The notes: generated by a model from the sequence alone, not told the origin. Numbered from the stretch's first letter, positions 1-9,441 are shown. The stretch is 64,000 nucleotides of DNA from Vasconcelosia minhoensis LEGE 07310 (GCF_015207255.1 NZ_JADEXG010000002.1:62001-126000); one strand, 5' to 3'. Program-made: numbers and translations.

Positions 1-133
1 GAAGATTGTGCCATTTTAAGGAAGGTCAGCGACTGGGATCAAAAAAGCATACTTTTCAAAAAGATACTGCTTTTGCGACCGACCCGGGCAGTTCAGCCCG
101 ACATAGTCAGCTTTTTTAACGATCCCCAACTTC

Positions 134-157
134 GACTATGCTAATAGATGCATAGTC
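134..157. promoter_or_regulatory. Palindromic PadR operator candidate
   Basis: A perfect 8-bp inverted repeat (GACTATGC, 8-nt spacer, GCATAGTC) ends 15 nt before the ATG of the PadR gene. PadR proteins typically bind ATGT-N8-ACAT dyads. This site has the same 8-nt spacing, with ATGC/GCAT cores. Autoregulation is inferred from its position; no -10/-35 assignment was attempted. Confidence 0.6.
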
Positions 158-172
158 ACCTAGTCTCATCCT

Positions 173-766
173 ATGGCGCTTTCCCATGCAATATTGGCAG
201 CACTGATCGAGTGCCCCTGCAGCGGCTATGACCTAGCCAAGCGGTTTGACGGCTCAGTGGGCTTTTTCTGGAACGCTAGCCATCAGCAGATCTACCGTGA
301 GCTGTCCAGACTGGAAGCGGAGGGCCAGATCACGGCTGAAAAAATAGAGCAGGACGGTCGCCCGAATAAAAAGCTGTATTCCATTACCGCTACAGGCAAA
401 GCGCTGCTCCAGGAGTGGATTGCTCAGCCAGCCGAGGTCAGCCCGGTCAAAGATGACCTGCTGGTAAAGCTGTTCTCCGGGCACATCGCACCGCGAGAAA
501 CGATTTTGCAAAAGCTGAAAGAGCACTATCAGCAGCACCGCGCCAAGCTCGAAGGCTATCAGGCCATTGCCCAGCAGCATTTTTCCGACCCCGCCCAGCT
601 TTCAGAAGCCCGTCGGTTTCAGTTCCTAACTTTGAGAGCAGGCATCCGCCATGAGATGGCCTGGATGACCTGGTGCGGCGAGGCCATGAGTTTCCTAACC
701 GAGCCAGCCGAGACTGAGAATACCTATCAATCCAGCTTGTATGTCAGGGATGACCTAGCTGAGTAG
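173..766 (+). CDS. PadR family transcriptional regulator
   Basis: A DNA-binding repressor of 197 residues. Residues 1-80 form the PadR winged helix: the N-terminus MALSHAILAALIE is followed by SGYDLAKRF, the recognition helix around HQQIYRELSRLEAEG and the wing around DGRPNKKLYSIT. The remainder, with a basic helical stretch around residues 95-175, matches the Vir_act_alpha_C-type dimerisation domain. This is the two-domain PadR subfamily that often senses phenolics or other small ligands. A perfect palindrome lies just upstream, so autoregulation is likely. The downstream neighbour is a broken nuclease-like gene, so no target operon is evident. The ligand is unknown. Confidence 0.9.
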   Translation: MALSHAILAALIECPCSGYDLAKRFDGSVGFFWNASHQQIYRELSRLEAEGQITAEKIEQDGRPNKKLYSITATGKALLQEWIAQPAEVSPVKDDLLVKLFSGHIAPRETILQKLKEHYQQHRAKLEGYQAIAQQHFSDPAQLSEARRFQFLTLRAGIRHEMAWMTWCGEAMSFLTEPAETENTYQSSLYVRDDLAE

Positions 767-781
767 GATAGCATCTCGCTC

Positions 782-1454
782 ATGTTCGACACCGTCTGTA
801 AGTTCCTGGCCGAGACCTTTTCGGCAGACTTTGCCAGCTGGCTGCTCGGTGAGTCAGTCACTCTGAGCAAGCTCAGCCCTTCTGAGCTTTCCCTAGAGCC
901 CATCTGAGCCGACGCGCTAATCCTGTGGGGCGACTTTAGCTGGGCTAGTATTGGACAAGGGGTTGATTCAGCAGGCTTTGAGGAAGGAAACGATGCAGGA
1001 GTCGGTAATCTATCAGGACATCATCGCTGAGGGGCGGCGCGCGGGACGCCAGGAGGGACGCCAGGAAGGCCGACGGCAGGAAGCGGTCGCGCTGATCCAG
1101 CGGCAGCTGACTCGGCGATTGGGAACTTTGCCTGAAGTCAGCCGAGCTCAGCTAGCGAGGCTTTCACTAGTACAGATAGAGGCGCTAGGAGAGGCGCTGC
1201 TGGACTTTGGAGCTTTGGCAGAGCTGGAATCCTGGCTGTCACATCAGCAGGCTGAGGGTGCCAGAGTTTTTCGAGAGCTGAGCGGACAGCTGGGTGAACT
1301 ACCTGCTGAGATTAGTGAGCAGGTTCAGGCGCTATCCTTGGAGCAGTTGGCTTTATTGGAAACTGCTCTAGCAGAGGTTTCTGGGGTGAATGAGCTGAGG
1401 GTTTGGTTGCAGAACCAGAGCACTGCGGCTGAGAATTTTGATCAGCTTCAGTAA
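782..1454 (+). pseudogene. Rpn/DUF4351-type PD-(D/E)XK protein, internally deleted
   Basis: Translation from ATG 782 gives MFDTVCKFLAETFSADF, the usual N-terminus of cyanobacterial Rpn/YhgA-like putative nucleases. A TGA at 905 interrupts it where the family has an Arg codon. Reading continues for a few family-like residues (ADALIL) and then jumps near 935, in a different frame, to the C-terminal part: an MQESVIYQDIIAEGR-like segment, a Gly-Arg-Gln-rich linker (GRQEGRQEGR) and two DUF4351-like helical repeats. The middle of the family, including the catalytic core, is missing. The C-terminal frame (951-1454) stays open for 167 codons and could still make a fragment. Confidence 0.75.
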
Positions 1455-1541
1455 CGTTGTTGGGGGCTTTGAGTCAGTGGGTGCGATCACGGCAACAACC
1501 GCAGCTACTGGATCAACCCTTCAGCTGCCTGCGCTGTTCGC

Positions 1542-4247
1542 TCAGTCCTGATCTCGGGGCTGCTTTCGCTTCAGCCAGATCAGGGCGACAGCAAAGACGC
1601 CTAATCCCAATAGCTGACCTGGCTCAGGCACGGACGCCGCTGAACTGAGCGGATTGCCGGGCTGGGTCAGATCGTCCTGGCCGTCTTCGACTTCTCGGTC
1701 AAAGCGATCGCGGCTGGCCTCAGCTTCACGCAACAGATCGCGCTGGCGGTCGTCCACCAATACCAGCATTGAAGAATAGGGCGTGACAATTTCGGTACGT
1801 TTTGCGATCGCGTGAATCTCATCCAGCGTCGCCAGCTGCGTCATATCGGCGCTGCGGCTCTGCTGCAACACCAGCTGCCGGGCGGCAAGTGGTTCAAAGG
1901 CATCAGCGTTGGAAGTCTCGACCGATTCTGCTGACGGTTTCACGGTTGTCACTGACCAGTCGTACCCATCAATTGCGTCGCCTGTCGAATCAGAAGAAAC
2001 TCGCTGTAAAACCGACCCTATATCGGAGGCGATGCCGCCCCGGCTGGTCTGAATTGCCTCTAGCAGACTATCCTCATAGGCATTGGGAAGTTTCCCCCCT
2101 AGATGCACCAGCCATAGGGGCGCAGAAAGGGTAGGCAGGTCTGTTTCCTCGGCCAGCTCATAGCTGCCCTCATCGGTCATCAGCAGGACCGCATCGTAGG
2201 TCTGGCGGCGCTGCTGTGCGAACTGTTGCAATATCTCGGCGGGTTGCAAGCTGCCGTAAAATGTCGTCTGCTCAAACTGCTTTAGCGTCTGAGTCGGTGC
2301 AGACATTCCGGCTGTTGTCGCTTGGTAGAAATCAAGGGAATTATTGCCTGCGGTCTGCTTCAGGTCTCTAAAGGCTCTTTTCAGGTCTTGAGAATGAGCC
2401 GCCATGCTGTAAGAACCATCCAGAATCACCGCCAGACGCTGATTTTTTAGCTGCGCCGAATGGTCAGCCAGCGGCGTCGCCGTCACCCGATAGCCTTCGG
2501 CCAGATCTACAGTATGCGCGACTGCTGATTTCTTCCTAGCCGGTATCTGCTCTTCAAACCACTTATCCTCAGAGAGCTCGGCGGCTTTACCTGGCCGCAG
2601 GTGCTCAGTCTCCGCCGTCCAGAAGATATTGCGCTTCTCCGTCAGCTGAGGCAGGGGCCAGCCGCTATCCTTCTGCATCACCTGATAGGTCATCCACAGG
2701 TGCAGCTGCCCCGGCTCTTGAGCAGATACCGCCTGGGGAATAGGGAACACTCGCAGCCGATACTGGCGCGGTCCCACCTGCTCTAGCAGCGCTGGGTCGG
2801 TGGGGGCCGTCCATTTACTGCGCTCAACTTCTGCCTGGTAAACCTGCTGAGCTGCCCCTCGGGGAGAGACGACGAACTGAAACCGCGGCGACGTTGCGGT
2901 TTCGCCCAGCCAAAGGCCGGTAATCACCGCGCTCTCAGGCAGCGAAAAGCTGTAGAAAATCTCCTGCACCTGGTCAGTCTTATTCTCGTATTGCTCATGT
3001 AGCTCCACCGTGGCCCAGTCGCCCTGCTCCTGTACGGTGACAGACTGACTGGCTAGGCGCACCACTTTTTGATCTAAATTAAGCAATCCGGCCTGAGTCT
3101 CATCGCGGTTAGCGGTTGCCTGCAAGGCGCTGCGAATGGCCGGACGCTCTGCTTTCTGAATCGGTGCATCGAAGAACTGGGCATAGAGCTCTGCCGCTTT
3201 TTTCACATCACTGTCAGATCCGCGATAGAGGAAGGGGGACAGCAGCCCGTTGTGCAGATTTTGCCAGAACTGGGCGGCGGGCTTCGACAGGCTAAACACG
3301 CTCATGTACATCTGCCGCAGCTGGTTGCTGTCTTCCCAAGGGCTCAGGTAGCGATAGTTCGACAGGTAGGCATTGACCAGACCCGCGCGAATTTGGCCAG
3401 ACTGATTGAGTAGAGCCTGACGCGCCTCGACCGTCTGCGGCGGTGAAGCCAGCAGGTCAAAGGCTTTGGCCTGAGGCTGAGGCTGTAAACCGAGAAAGAT
3501 GACCGTGCTGAGCGTAAGCGCGATCGCGCTTGCCCCCCAGCTGCGCCCATAGCCATGCTGCCTGCCAAATGCGTTGAAAATCCGCAGCCACGAGCGCACG
3601 TAGAAATTTGCCATGACGTAGGGCATGGCAAAAAACAGCAGGCAGCTGAGGCCAAAGAGAAACAAGAAAAATAACTGAAAAGGATACCGAAATATTGCCC
3701 ATCCGCCCCACAGCCACTGAAACTGGAAGAAGTGGTACAAAAAGACGCACAGCGCTGGAACGGTATACAGCAGCAGCAGCGCGCCGGCATACAGACCCAT
3801 TACCAGAATCAGACTGTGGCTGACAATCTGCACCCAGGCCAGGCTGCGCCTGTAGGCCGCGTAGCCGGTGAGGATTTCGACCGCAAACATCAGCATGCTA
3901 AACGCCAGCAGCCCCATAAGGTAGCCGCTGGCCGGCGTCATTTCACGGACCAAAAACAGCCGCAGCAGACACAGGGCGAACAGTGGCGCTTCGACCCCAT
4001 AAAACAGCCGCATCAGCAAAATGGGATGCTTCCGCAGCCGCAGCCCACCCACCAAGGTACATACCAATGGAATCACCAGAATACCAATCAGGCTAATCAC
4101 TAAGGTGGGTGGAATCGTACCGTCCTGCAGGGCCTGAAAAATGGCAAAACCAGTCTCAGGCAAAACAAACAGGTAGACAAAGCCTAGAAATCCTAGATTC
4201 CAGGTCCAAAAAATAGCGTGAGAAAGGACATGAAGTGCGGTTTTCAT
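1542..4247 (-). CDS. PEP-CTERM integral membrane protein with VIT and vWA-like regions (TIGR02921 type)
   Basis: 901 residues. The first 260 or so contain about six hydrophobic membrane segments, with a further hydrophobic stretch near residues 240-260. Residues around 395-540 resemble a VIT (vault/inter-alpha-trypsin) domain. Asp610 begins a MIDAS-like DGSYS motif, typical of a von Willebrand A fold that binds a divalent cation. The C-terminus carries VPEP near residue 873, a hydrophobic helix and the basic tail LKRK, which is a PEP-CTERM exosortase-type sorting signal. Multi-pass PEP-CTERM proteins are unusual and match the TIGR02921 family, whose function is unknown. It is divergent from dapF. 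No exosortase is visible in this window. Confidence 0.85.
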   Translation of the reverse strand: MKTALHVLSHAIFWTWNLGFLGFVYLFVLPETGFAIFQALQDGTIPPTLVISLIGILVIPLVCTLVGGLRLRKHPILLMRLFYGVEAPLFALCLLRLFLVREMTPASGYLMGLLAFSMLMFAVEILTGYAAYRRSLAWVQIVSHSLILVMGLYAGALLLLYTVPALCVFLYHFFQFQWLWGGWAIFRYPFQLFFLFLFGLSCLLFFAMPYVMANFYVRSWLRIFNAFGRQHGYGRSWGASAIALTLSTVIFLGLQPQPQAKAFDLLASPPQTVEARQALLNQSGQIRAGLVNAYLSNYRYLSPWEDSNQLRQMYMSVFSLSKPAAQFWQNLHNGLLSPFLYRGSDSDVKKAAELYAQFFDAPIQKAERPAIRSALQATANRDETQAGLLNLDQKVVRLASQSVTVQEQGDWATVELHEQYENKTDQVQEIFYSFSLPESAVITGLWLGETATSPRFQFVVSPRGAAQQVYQAEVERSKWTAPTDPALLEQVGPRQYRLRVFPIPQAVSAQEPGQLHLWMTYQVMQKDSGWPLPQLTEKRNIFWTAETEHLRPGKAAELSEDKWFEEQIPARKKSAVAHTVDLAEGYRVTATPLADHSAQLKNQRLAVILDGSYSMAAHSQDLKRAFRDLKQTAGNNSLDFYQATTAGMSAPTQTLKQFEQTTFYGSLQPAEILQQFAQQRRQTYDAVLLMTDEGSYELAEETDLPTLSAPLWLVHLGGKLPNAYEDSLLEAIQTSRGGIASDIGSVLQRVSSDSTGDAIDGYDWSVTTVKPSAESVETSNADAFEPLAARQLVLQQSRSADMTQLATLDEIHAIAKRTEIVTPYSSMLVLVDDRQRDLLREAEASRDRFDREVEDGQDDLTQPGNPLSSAASVPEPGQLLGLGVFAVALIWLKRKQPRDQD

Positions 4248-4385
4248 GGAGAGAGTCCAGGGTGACGCAGTCGGTTTCTGGGTCCTACAGCGTTGAACAG
4301 CTGGATTCCCAAGGTTACGTCAGCACTGCGCCCGAGCCCGGCGCAAAACTGGTTAAAATGGCGGAGACCGACTGCGGAGACTGCC

Positions 4386-5240
4386 ATGGGAATTGCCTTC
4401 AGAAAGTACCACGGGCTGGGAAACGACTTTATTTTGATCGATCATCGCCAGCAGGTCGAGCTGCAGGTGTCGCCGCAGCAGGCAATTGAGCTGTGCGATC
4501 GCAACTTTGGCATTGGCGCGGACGGTGTCATCCTCGCTTTACCCGGTCAGGGCGAAGCTGACTACGCCATGCGCATCCTTAACTCAGACGGGTCAGAGCC
4601 AGAGATGTGTGGCAACGGTATCCGCTGTTTGGCCCAGTTTCTGGCGGACCTGGAAACCCAGGACGGCCAGTCCCCAGAGCTGCCCCACACCTATCAGATT
4701 CATACGCTGGGCGGCATCATGCGGCCCCAGCTGCGGCCCGATGGTCAGGTTAGAGTCGATATGGGCGAACCTCGACTGCTGGCTCAGGATATTCCCACCA
4801 CGCTGGCCACTGCCGATGATAAGGTCGTCGCTCAGCCCCTGACGGTGGCCGGTCAGGACTGGGCCGTCACCTGCGTTAACATGGGCAATCCCCACTGCAT
4901 TACCTTTGTTGATGACGTGGAGCCTATCCCCCTGGCTGACCTGGGGCCACAGTTCGAGCACCATCCGGCCTTTCCCCAGCGGAGCAATACCGAATTTGTC
5001 CAGGTAGTGCGGCCAGACTATTTGAAAATGCGGGTGTGGGAGCGCGGAGCCGGGGCAACACTGGCCTGTGGGACGGGGGCCTGCGCGCTGCTGGTGGCGG
5101 CTGTGCTAAACGGTAAGGCTGACCGCGCCGCTACGGTAGAGCTACCCGGCGGCTGCCTCCAGATCGAATGGGGACAAGATAACCGAGTTTACATGACCGG
5201 CCCGGCGACGCTGGTCTTCAGCGGTGAGACAGCAGCTTAG
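4386..5240 (+). CDS. dapF: Diaminopimelate epimerase
   Basis: Converts LL- to meso-diaminopimelate, the last shared step before lysine and peptidoglycan synthesis; cytosolic and cofactor-free. The 284-residue product has the normal family length. The two active-site cysteines are visible at Cys75 (EMCGNGIRC) and Cys228 (LACGTGAC). The start at 4386 gives [15 protein letters not shown], the usual beginning of the family; the frame is open further upstream to 4293, but that extension is not conserved-looking. The stop codon directly abuts the surE start, so the two are probably cotranscribed. Confidence 0.96.
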   Translation: MGIAFRKYHGLGNDFILIDHRQQVELQVSPQQAIELCDRNFGIGADGVILALPGQGEADYAMRILNSDGSEPEMCGNGIRCLAQFLADLETQDGQSPELPHTYQIHTLGGIMRPQLRPDGQVRVDMGEPRLLAQDIPTTLATADDKVVAQPLTVAGQDWAVTCVNMGNPHCITFVDDVEPIPLADLGPQFEHHPAFPQRSNTEFVQVVRPDYLKMRVWERGAGATLACGTGACALLVAAVLNGKADRAATVELPGGCLQIEWGQDNRVYMTGPATLVFSGETAA

Positions 5241-5915
5241 ATGATCATCCTGACCAACGATGACGGCATCGACGCCCCCGGCATTCGCGCTTTACAAGCC
5301 GCACTCAACGGCCAGCCCAGCCTGATCGTCGCCCCCGACGCGCCGCTTTCGGGCTGTAGCCATCAGATCAACCGGGGTGGGCCAATCGCGATCGCGCAGC
5401 GCAGCAAAACCGAATATGCCATTGGCGGCACTCCCGCCGACTGTACCCGGGTGGCCCTCAGCTATCTGCATCCTGAGGCCGACTGGGTGCTGTCTGGAAT
5501 CAACGCCGGCGGAAATTTGGGCTCGGATATCTACGTTTCGGGGACGGTCGCCGCCGTTCGAGAGGCGGCTCTGCTCAGGGTGCCGGGAATTGCTCTGTCT
5601 CAATATATTGACCGCCGCCAGCCGATTGACTGGACGCGGGCCACTCGGCTGGCGGCTCGGGTGCTGGCAAAACTGATGGGTCAGCGGCCCCCGCCGGGTC
5701 GGTTTTGGAACGTCAACCTGCCCTGTCTGAGCGAGGCTGACCCTGAGCTGGTTTTTTGTCCCTGCTGTACCCAGCCGCTGCCGACCGACTACGTGGTGGA
5801 GGACAGTCAGTTTCGCTATGTCGGGGCCTATGCCAGTCGGCTGCGTGACGCCGGGGCCGATGTCGAAGTCTGTTTTGAAGGCAATATCAGCATTACTGAA
5901 ATCTGCTTGTGGTAA
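5241..5915 (+). CDS. surE: 5'/3'-nucleotidase SurE
   Basis: A metal-dependent nucleotidase/phosphatase of 224 residues, acting on nucleoside monophosphates in the cytosol. The N-terminal metal-binding motif TNDDGIDAPG is intact, as are SGCSHQ, GTPADCTRVA and the glycine-rich SGINAGGNLGSDIYVSGT segment around the active site. The ATG follows the dapF stop with no gap, indicating translational coupling. It is slightly shorter than the 250-265 residues common in proteobacterial SurE, mainly at the C-terminus. Confidence 0.93.
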   Translation: MIILTNDDGIDAPGIRALQAALNGQPSLIVAPDAPLSGCSHQINRGGPIAIAQRSKTEYAIGGTPADCTRVALSYLHPEADWVLSGINAGGNLGSDIYVSGTVAAVREAALLRVPGIALSQYIDRRQPIDWTRATRLAARVLAKLMGQRPPPGRFWNVNLPCLSEADPELVFCPCCTQPLPTDYVVEDSQFRYVGAYASRLRDAGADVEVCFEGNISITEICLW

Positions 5916-5946
5916 TCGCCAGGGGCCGGTAGAATATCGAATTCCC

Positions 5947-6987
5947 ATGATCCCCAGGTTTGGATCGACTATGTTGACGACGGCTCAGCTGAATAACGTC
6001 TTTACGCTTTTTCTCAGCCTGCTCGTAGAAGCGATGCCCTTTTTACTGATTGGGGTCACTTTTTCCAGCCTGCTGATGTTTTTTGTGAATGAGCAAAAGC
6101 TGCTCAGCATTCTGCCCAAGAATGCGCTGGCCGGTTCGCTAGCGGGTAGCCTGATCGGATTTTTGTTCCCCGTCTGTGAATGTGGCAACGTGCCAGTCGC
6201 CCGACGGCTGCTAGTGCAGGGTGCTCCACCCGCCGTCGCTATTGGCTTTTTACTGGCGGCTCCCACCATTAATCCCGTCGTCTTCTGGGCGACCTGGGTG
6301 GCCTTTCGCGACCAGCCTGAAATCGTCTTCCTGCGGGTGGGCATGACGCTACTGATTGCCACCACCGTCGGCTGGATCTTCAGCCACCAGCGCGATCTGC
6401 GGCCGCTGCTCCAGCCGATGGTGGCCCGCAGTATGCTCACGGCCCCGGCCCGGCCCGCTAGCAGCAGCTCGCCGCTGCTGCAGTCGGGCACCTTTCTCAC
6501 CACCGGCGGCAAGTCGGTCCAGCTGGATATCCCGGCTGCCCAAACGCTGATGGCCAATCCGGCTATGGACAAGCCCTGGCCAGCCAAGCTAAGGCTGGTG
6601 GCCGACAATATGGTGCAGGAGCTGCGGGAGCTCGGCGCTGTCCTGGTCTTGGGTAGCGCGATCGCGGCCACCGTACAGGTCGCCGCCCCCCGTGAGCTGA
6701 TTCTCAGCCTGGGTCAGGGGGCGATCAGCTCCGTGGTGGCGATGATGGTGCTGGCGATGGTGGTCTCAATCTGCTCCACCGTCGATTCCTTTTTTGCCCT
6801 GTCTTTTGCCTCGACCTTTACCAGCGGCTCGCTGCTGGCCTTTCTGGTCTTCGGCCCGATGATCGACCTGAAGAATATCGGCCTGCTGCTGACGGTCTTC
6901 CGCGGTCGAGCGGTCTTTTACCTATTTGCCCTAGCAGCCCAGCTCTGTTTTGCGCTGACGCTGTTTGTCAACCTCTATATTATTTAG
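5947..6987 (+). CDS. Permease of the COG0701 (DUF318/ArsP-like) family
   Basis: A polytopic membrane protein of 346 residues from ATG 5947; an alternative ATG at 5971 would remove eight residues. Two groups of membrane segments flank a cytosolic loop around residues 155-220. The hallmark Cys pair of the family is present in FPVCECGNVPVARRL, followed by GAPPAVAIGFLLAAPTINP. The second half holds the matching SICSTVDSFFALSF segment. COG0701 members move metals or metalloids out of cells or between compartments. The next gene is the TIGR03943/COG3689 partner that commonly accompanies this permease, so the two probably work together. The substrate cannot be read from the sequence. Confidence 0.85.
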   Translation: MIPRFGSTMLTTAQLNNVFTLFLSLLVEAMPFLLIGVTFSSLLMFFVNEQKLLSILPKNALAGSLAGSLIGFLFPVCECGNVPVARRLLVQGAPPAVAIGFLLAAPTINPVVFWATWVAFRDQPEIVFLRVGMTLLIATTVGWIFSHQRDLRPLLQPMVARSMLTAPARPASSSSPLLQSGTFLTTGGKSVQLDIPAAQTLMANPAMDKPWPAKLRLVADNMVQELRELGAVLVLGSAIAATVQVAAPRELILSLGQGAISSVVAMMVLAMVVSICSTVDSFFALSFASTFTSGSLLAFLVFGPMIDLKNIGLLLTVFRGRAVFYLFALAAQLCFALTLFVNLYII

Positions 6988-6991
6988 CGCC

Positions 6992-7768
6992 GTGAATCGC
7001 CCCGCTGCTGCCCGTCGCCGCCCACGCCTGCCCTGGCGAGATCTCCTAGACGTGATTGCCCTAGCCACCTGGAGCGCTATGCTTCTGCGCTACTGGATCA
7101 CCGGTAAACTGCTGATACTGCTGCATCCAGACTATGCCTGGCTGTCCCACTCCGCCGCGATCGCGCTTTTGCTGCTGGCCGCCTTCAAGCTGTTCCAAGC
7201 AGTCCTGCGCCTGACCCAGCCCCTGGTGCAAACCCAGCCATCCCACGTCACCCTGCTGCCGCCCCAGCTCAGCAGTGCCCTGCTGCTCGCCGTTGCCGTC
7301 TTTGGCCTGATCTATACCCCCCGCGCCTTTGCCAGCGACACCGCCCTCCAGCGCGGCATTACCGACACGCTGACGATGACGCGATCGCAGCCCCAGCGCT
7401 TCGTCCGCCAGACTGCTTCAGAAGAGCGTACGATCATCGACTGGGTCCGTCAGCTCAACGTCTACCCCGAGCCCGATGCCTACACCAATCAGGACGTCCG
7501 GGTCCAAGGCTTCGTCATCCGTCCCCCCGACTGGCCGTCAGACTATTTGATGATCTCCCGATTTGTTCTCACCTGCTGCGCCGCCGATGCCTATCCGGTT
7601 GGGCTACCGGTCAAGCTAACCGCACCCCAAGCCGATTATAAAACCGATAGCTGGCTAGAAGTCACCGGCAAAATGGCCACCGACACGCTAGACGGCAAGC
7701 GCCAGCTGGTGATCGACCCTACCCAACTTACTCCCATTCCAGAACCCAAAAATCCTTACCAATACTAA
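6992..7768 (+). CDS. TIGR03943 (DUF1980/YcgQ-like) membrane protein, permease partner
   Basis: 258 residues from GTG 6992, which starts 4 nt after the permease stop. The N-terminus has membrane segments (about residues 18-40, 50-72 and 85-105) with LLRYWITGKL between the first two. The C-terminal half is a beta-rich exported domain with the Cys-Cys signature RFVLTCCAADAYPVG, typical of TIGR03943/COG3689. These proteins are regularly encoded beside COG0701 permeases, in some bacteria under zinc control. That suggests a two-component metal transport or trafficking unit. Metal identity and direction are inference. Confidence 0.85.
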   Translation: MNRPAAARRRPRLPWRDLLDVIALATWSAMLLRYWITGKLLILLHPDYAWLSHSAAIALLLLAAFKLFQAVLRLTQPLVQTQPSHVTLLPPQLSSALLLAVAVFGLIYTPRAFASDTALQRGITDTLTMTRSQPQRFVRQTASEERTIIDWVRQLNVYPEPDAYTNQDVRVQGFVIRPPDWPSDYLMISRFVLTCCAADAYPVGLPVKLTAPQADYKTDSWLEVTGKMATDTLDGKRQLVIDPTQLTPIPEPKNPYQY

Positions 7769-7782
7769 CGCTAAAACGACCT

Positions 7783-7810
7783 GGGCATGGCAACCATGCG
7801 CCTACCCTAT
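7783..7810. repeat. Dispersed 28-bp palindrome-containing intergenic repeat, copy 1
   Basis: The segment contains GCATGG-CAA-CCATGC, a perfect 6-bp stem, followed by CCTACCCTAT. It matches the reverse complement of 49728-49755 at 27 of 28 positions. Both copies lie beside C/T- or G/A-rich runs carrying a gatcactcccc-like motif. This looks like a small mobile intergenic repeat rather than a gene-specific element. Confidence 0.75.
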
Positions 7811-7857
7811 AACCCGATCACTCCCCCACTCTTCGCTCTTCACTCTTCCCCTCCCCC

Positions 7858-9441
7858 ATGTCCCGCCGCATCCAACCCCTAGACCGCGCCGCCGTCATTG
7901 CCATTGTCGTGCTCAGCCTCGCTATTGCCACCTTGCTATTGCTGGGCGACCATGCCCTAGCGCGGGTGCGAAACTTCTCTTGGCAGGGTGAAAAAGTGGG
8001 GGCTGAGGAAGTCGCATTTTTGCTCACTTTCAGCCGCCCGATGAAACCCGAGAGCGTTGAGCAAAACCTCACCATCGAGCCGCCGCTAGTTGGCAAGTTT
8101 AGCTGGGCCGGTCGCCGCATGGCCTATACGCTGGAAACACCAGCCCCCTATGGTCAGACCTTTCAGGTCTCACTGCCTCAGGCCCAAAGTCGTTTTAATG
8201 CTGCGGGCGATACCTCCTTTGAGCCCTTCACCGGCAGCTTTCAAAGTCGCGATCGCGGCTTTGTCTACATTGGCATCGACGGCGAGGAAGCGGGCCGTTT
8301 AGTCCTATACGATCTCACCCAGCAGGCCAAAACCATCCTCACGCCCAAAGAGCAGGTGGTACTCGACTTTGAGCCCTATCGAGCCGGCGATCGCATTCTA
8401 TTTTCTGCTGTTAGCCGAGCCGACTACGAACAGGGTGAGCAAACCCAGCAGCTCTACACTGTCACGACTGGCATGGGCACGACTGGCATGGGCACGACCG
8501 GTATGGGTGAGCCCTCCCTGCTGCCGGGCTGGCGATTTTGGCAGCGACCCAGCGCTCTGCCTGCCGGTGAAACAGCGCTGGTTTTGGACAGCCAAGGCTA
8601 TCAAAATCTTAAGTTTGACCTCTCCGCTGACGGTGAGACGGTGGTGATCCAGCGGGTCAATCGAACCAATCCTGCTGACTTTGGACCCTGGGTGCTCCAC
8701 GCCGATCAGCCACCGCGACCGCTGGAGACTGACCCAGGTGGCGACTTTTTGATTGCCCCTGACAGCCAAACGCTGCTGCTTCAGCAGGGCGAAGGTACCG
8801 CCGTGATTGGATTGGATACGCTGACCACAGAGCAAGTGGGACCGGTAGAGCCCCTAGACTTTTTACCCGAGTATGGCCTAGTGCTCGATGTTGCCAGCAA
8901 CGGTACCGCTGCTGCCTTGGTCAACTTCAACCAGAATGACCCAGAGCAACGCTATACCCAAACTCTCTTTTGGGTATCCAGCCAGGGAGAAGAAAAGCCA
9001 TTACTCAACGCCACTGGCGCCATTTTAGACGCCCAGTTTGACCCCACCGATGAGCTACTTTACTGCCTGATTAGCCAGCTCTTACCTGGAGAAAACTATC
9101 AGGTACAGCCTTATCTGATGGTTGTGAATATTTCCACTGGGGAACTTCAGGAACTGCTGGCGATGCCGCCGCAGCCCAACGTCAGTATGAGCTTAGCCCC
9201 CGATGGCCTGGCTGTTCTATTCGATGAGGCTGTGACGGTCAGCGAGGGTTCTCAATCGACCGGAGGGGCGACCGGAGGGGCGACCGGAGGGGCGACCGGA
9301 GGGGGTCGAGCAGTTTCCTCCAGCCGACTTTGGCTATTGCCCCTCTTTGCTACCCCTGAGGAGCGGCTGGCCAACCAGCCCAGTCAGCTGCCGCCTCAGC
9401 AGCTACCGTTTACTGGGCTAAGACCAGTTTGGCTGCCCTAG
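7858..9441 (+). CDS. Membrane-anchored protein with Ig-like domain and beta-propeller-like region, function unknown
   Basis: 527 residues. A single N-terminal membrane segment (about residues 12-30) is followed by an exported part. Residues around 40-125 resemble a bacterial Ig-like/SbsA (Big_5) fold (EEVAFLLTFSRPMKPESV). The rest, residues 130-520, is rich in short beta-strand repeats with Asp/Gly turns, suggesting a WD40/TolB-like propeller. Two in-frame tandem repeats encode TTGMG (three times) and GGAT (four times) within loops. I do not recognise a characterised homologue. Its stop overlaps the convergent HTH gene by 4 bp. Confidence 0.8.
   Translation: MSRRIQPLDRAAVIAIVVLSLAIATLLLLGDHALARVRNFSWQGEKVGAEEVAFLLTFSRPMKPESVEQNLTIEPPLVGKFSWAGRRMAYTLETPAPYGQTFQVSLPQAQSRFNAAGDTSFEPFTGSFQSRDRGFVYIGIDGEEAGRLVLYDLTQQAKTILTPKEQVVLDFEPYRAGDRILFSAVSRADYEQGEQTQQLYTVTTGMGTTGMGTTGMGEPSLLPGWRFWQRPSALPAGETALVLDSQGYQNLKFDLSADGETVVIQRVNRTNPADFGPWVLHADQPPRPLETDPGGDFLIAPDSQTLLLQQGEGTAVIGLDTLTTEQVGPVEPLDFLPEYGLVLDVASNGTAAALVNFNQNDPEQRYTQTLFWVSSQGEEKPLLNATGAILDAQFDPTDELLYCLISQLLPGENYQVQPYLMVVNISTGELQELLAMPPQPNVSMSLAPDGLAVLFDEAVTVSEGSQSTGGATGGATGGATGGGRAVSSSRLWLLPLFATPEERLANQPSQLPPQQLPFTGLRPVWLP
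8464..8508 (+). repeat. In-frame 15-bp minisatellite, 3 copies
   Basis: Three direct copies of ACGACTGGCATGGGC (the last with three changes) encode TTGMG three times inside the 527-residue exported protein. Copy number is a multiple of five codons, so the reading frame is retained. Confidence 0.95.
9258..9305 (+). repeat. In-frame 12-bp minisatellite, 4 copies
   Basis: Four direct copies of GACCGGAGGGGC (the last imperfect) encode a Gly-Ala-Thr-Gly linker near the C-terminus of the same exported protein. The unit length preserves the frame if copies are gained or lost. Confidence 0.95.

Noticed and set aside
1457-1648. 63-codon plus-strand frame after the DUF4351 remnant
   Set aside because: It runs into the antisense 3' end of the PEP-CTERM gene, and the product has no family features.
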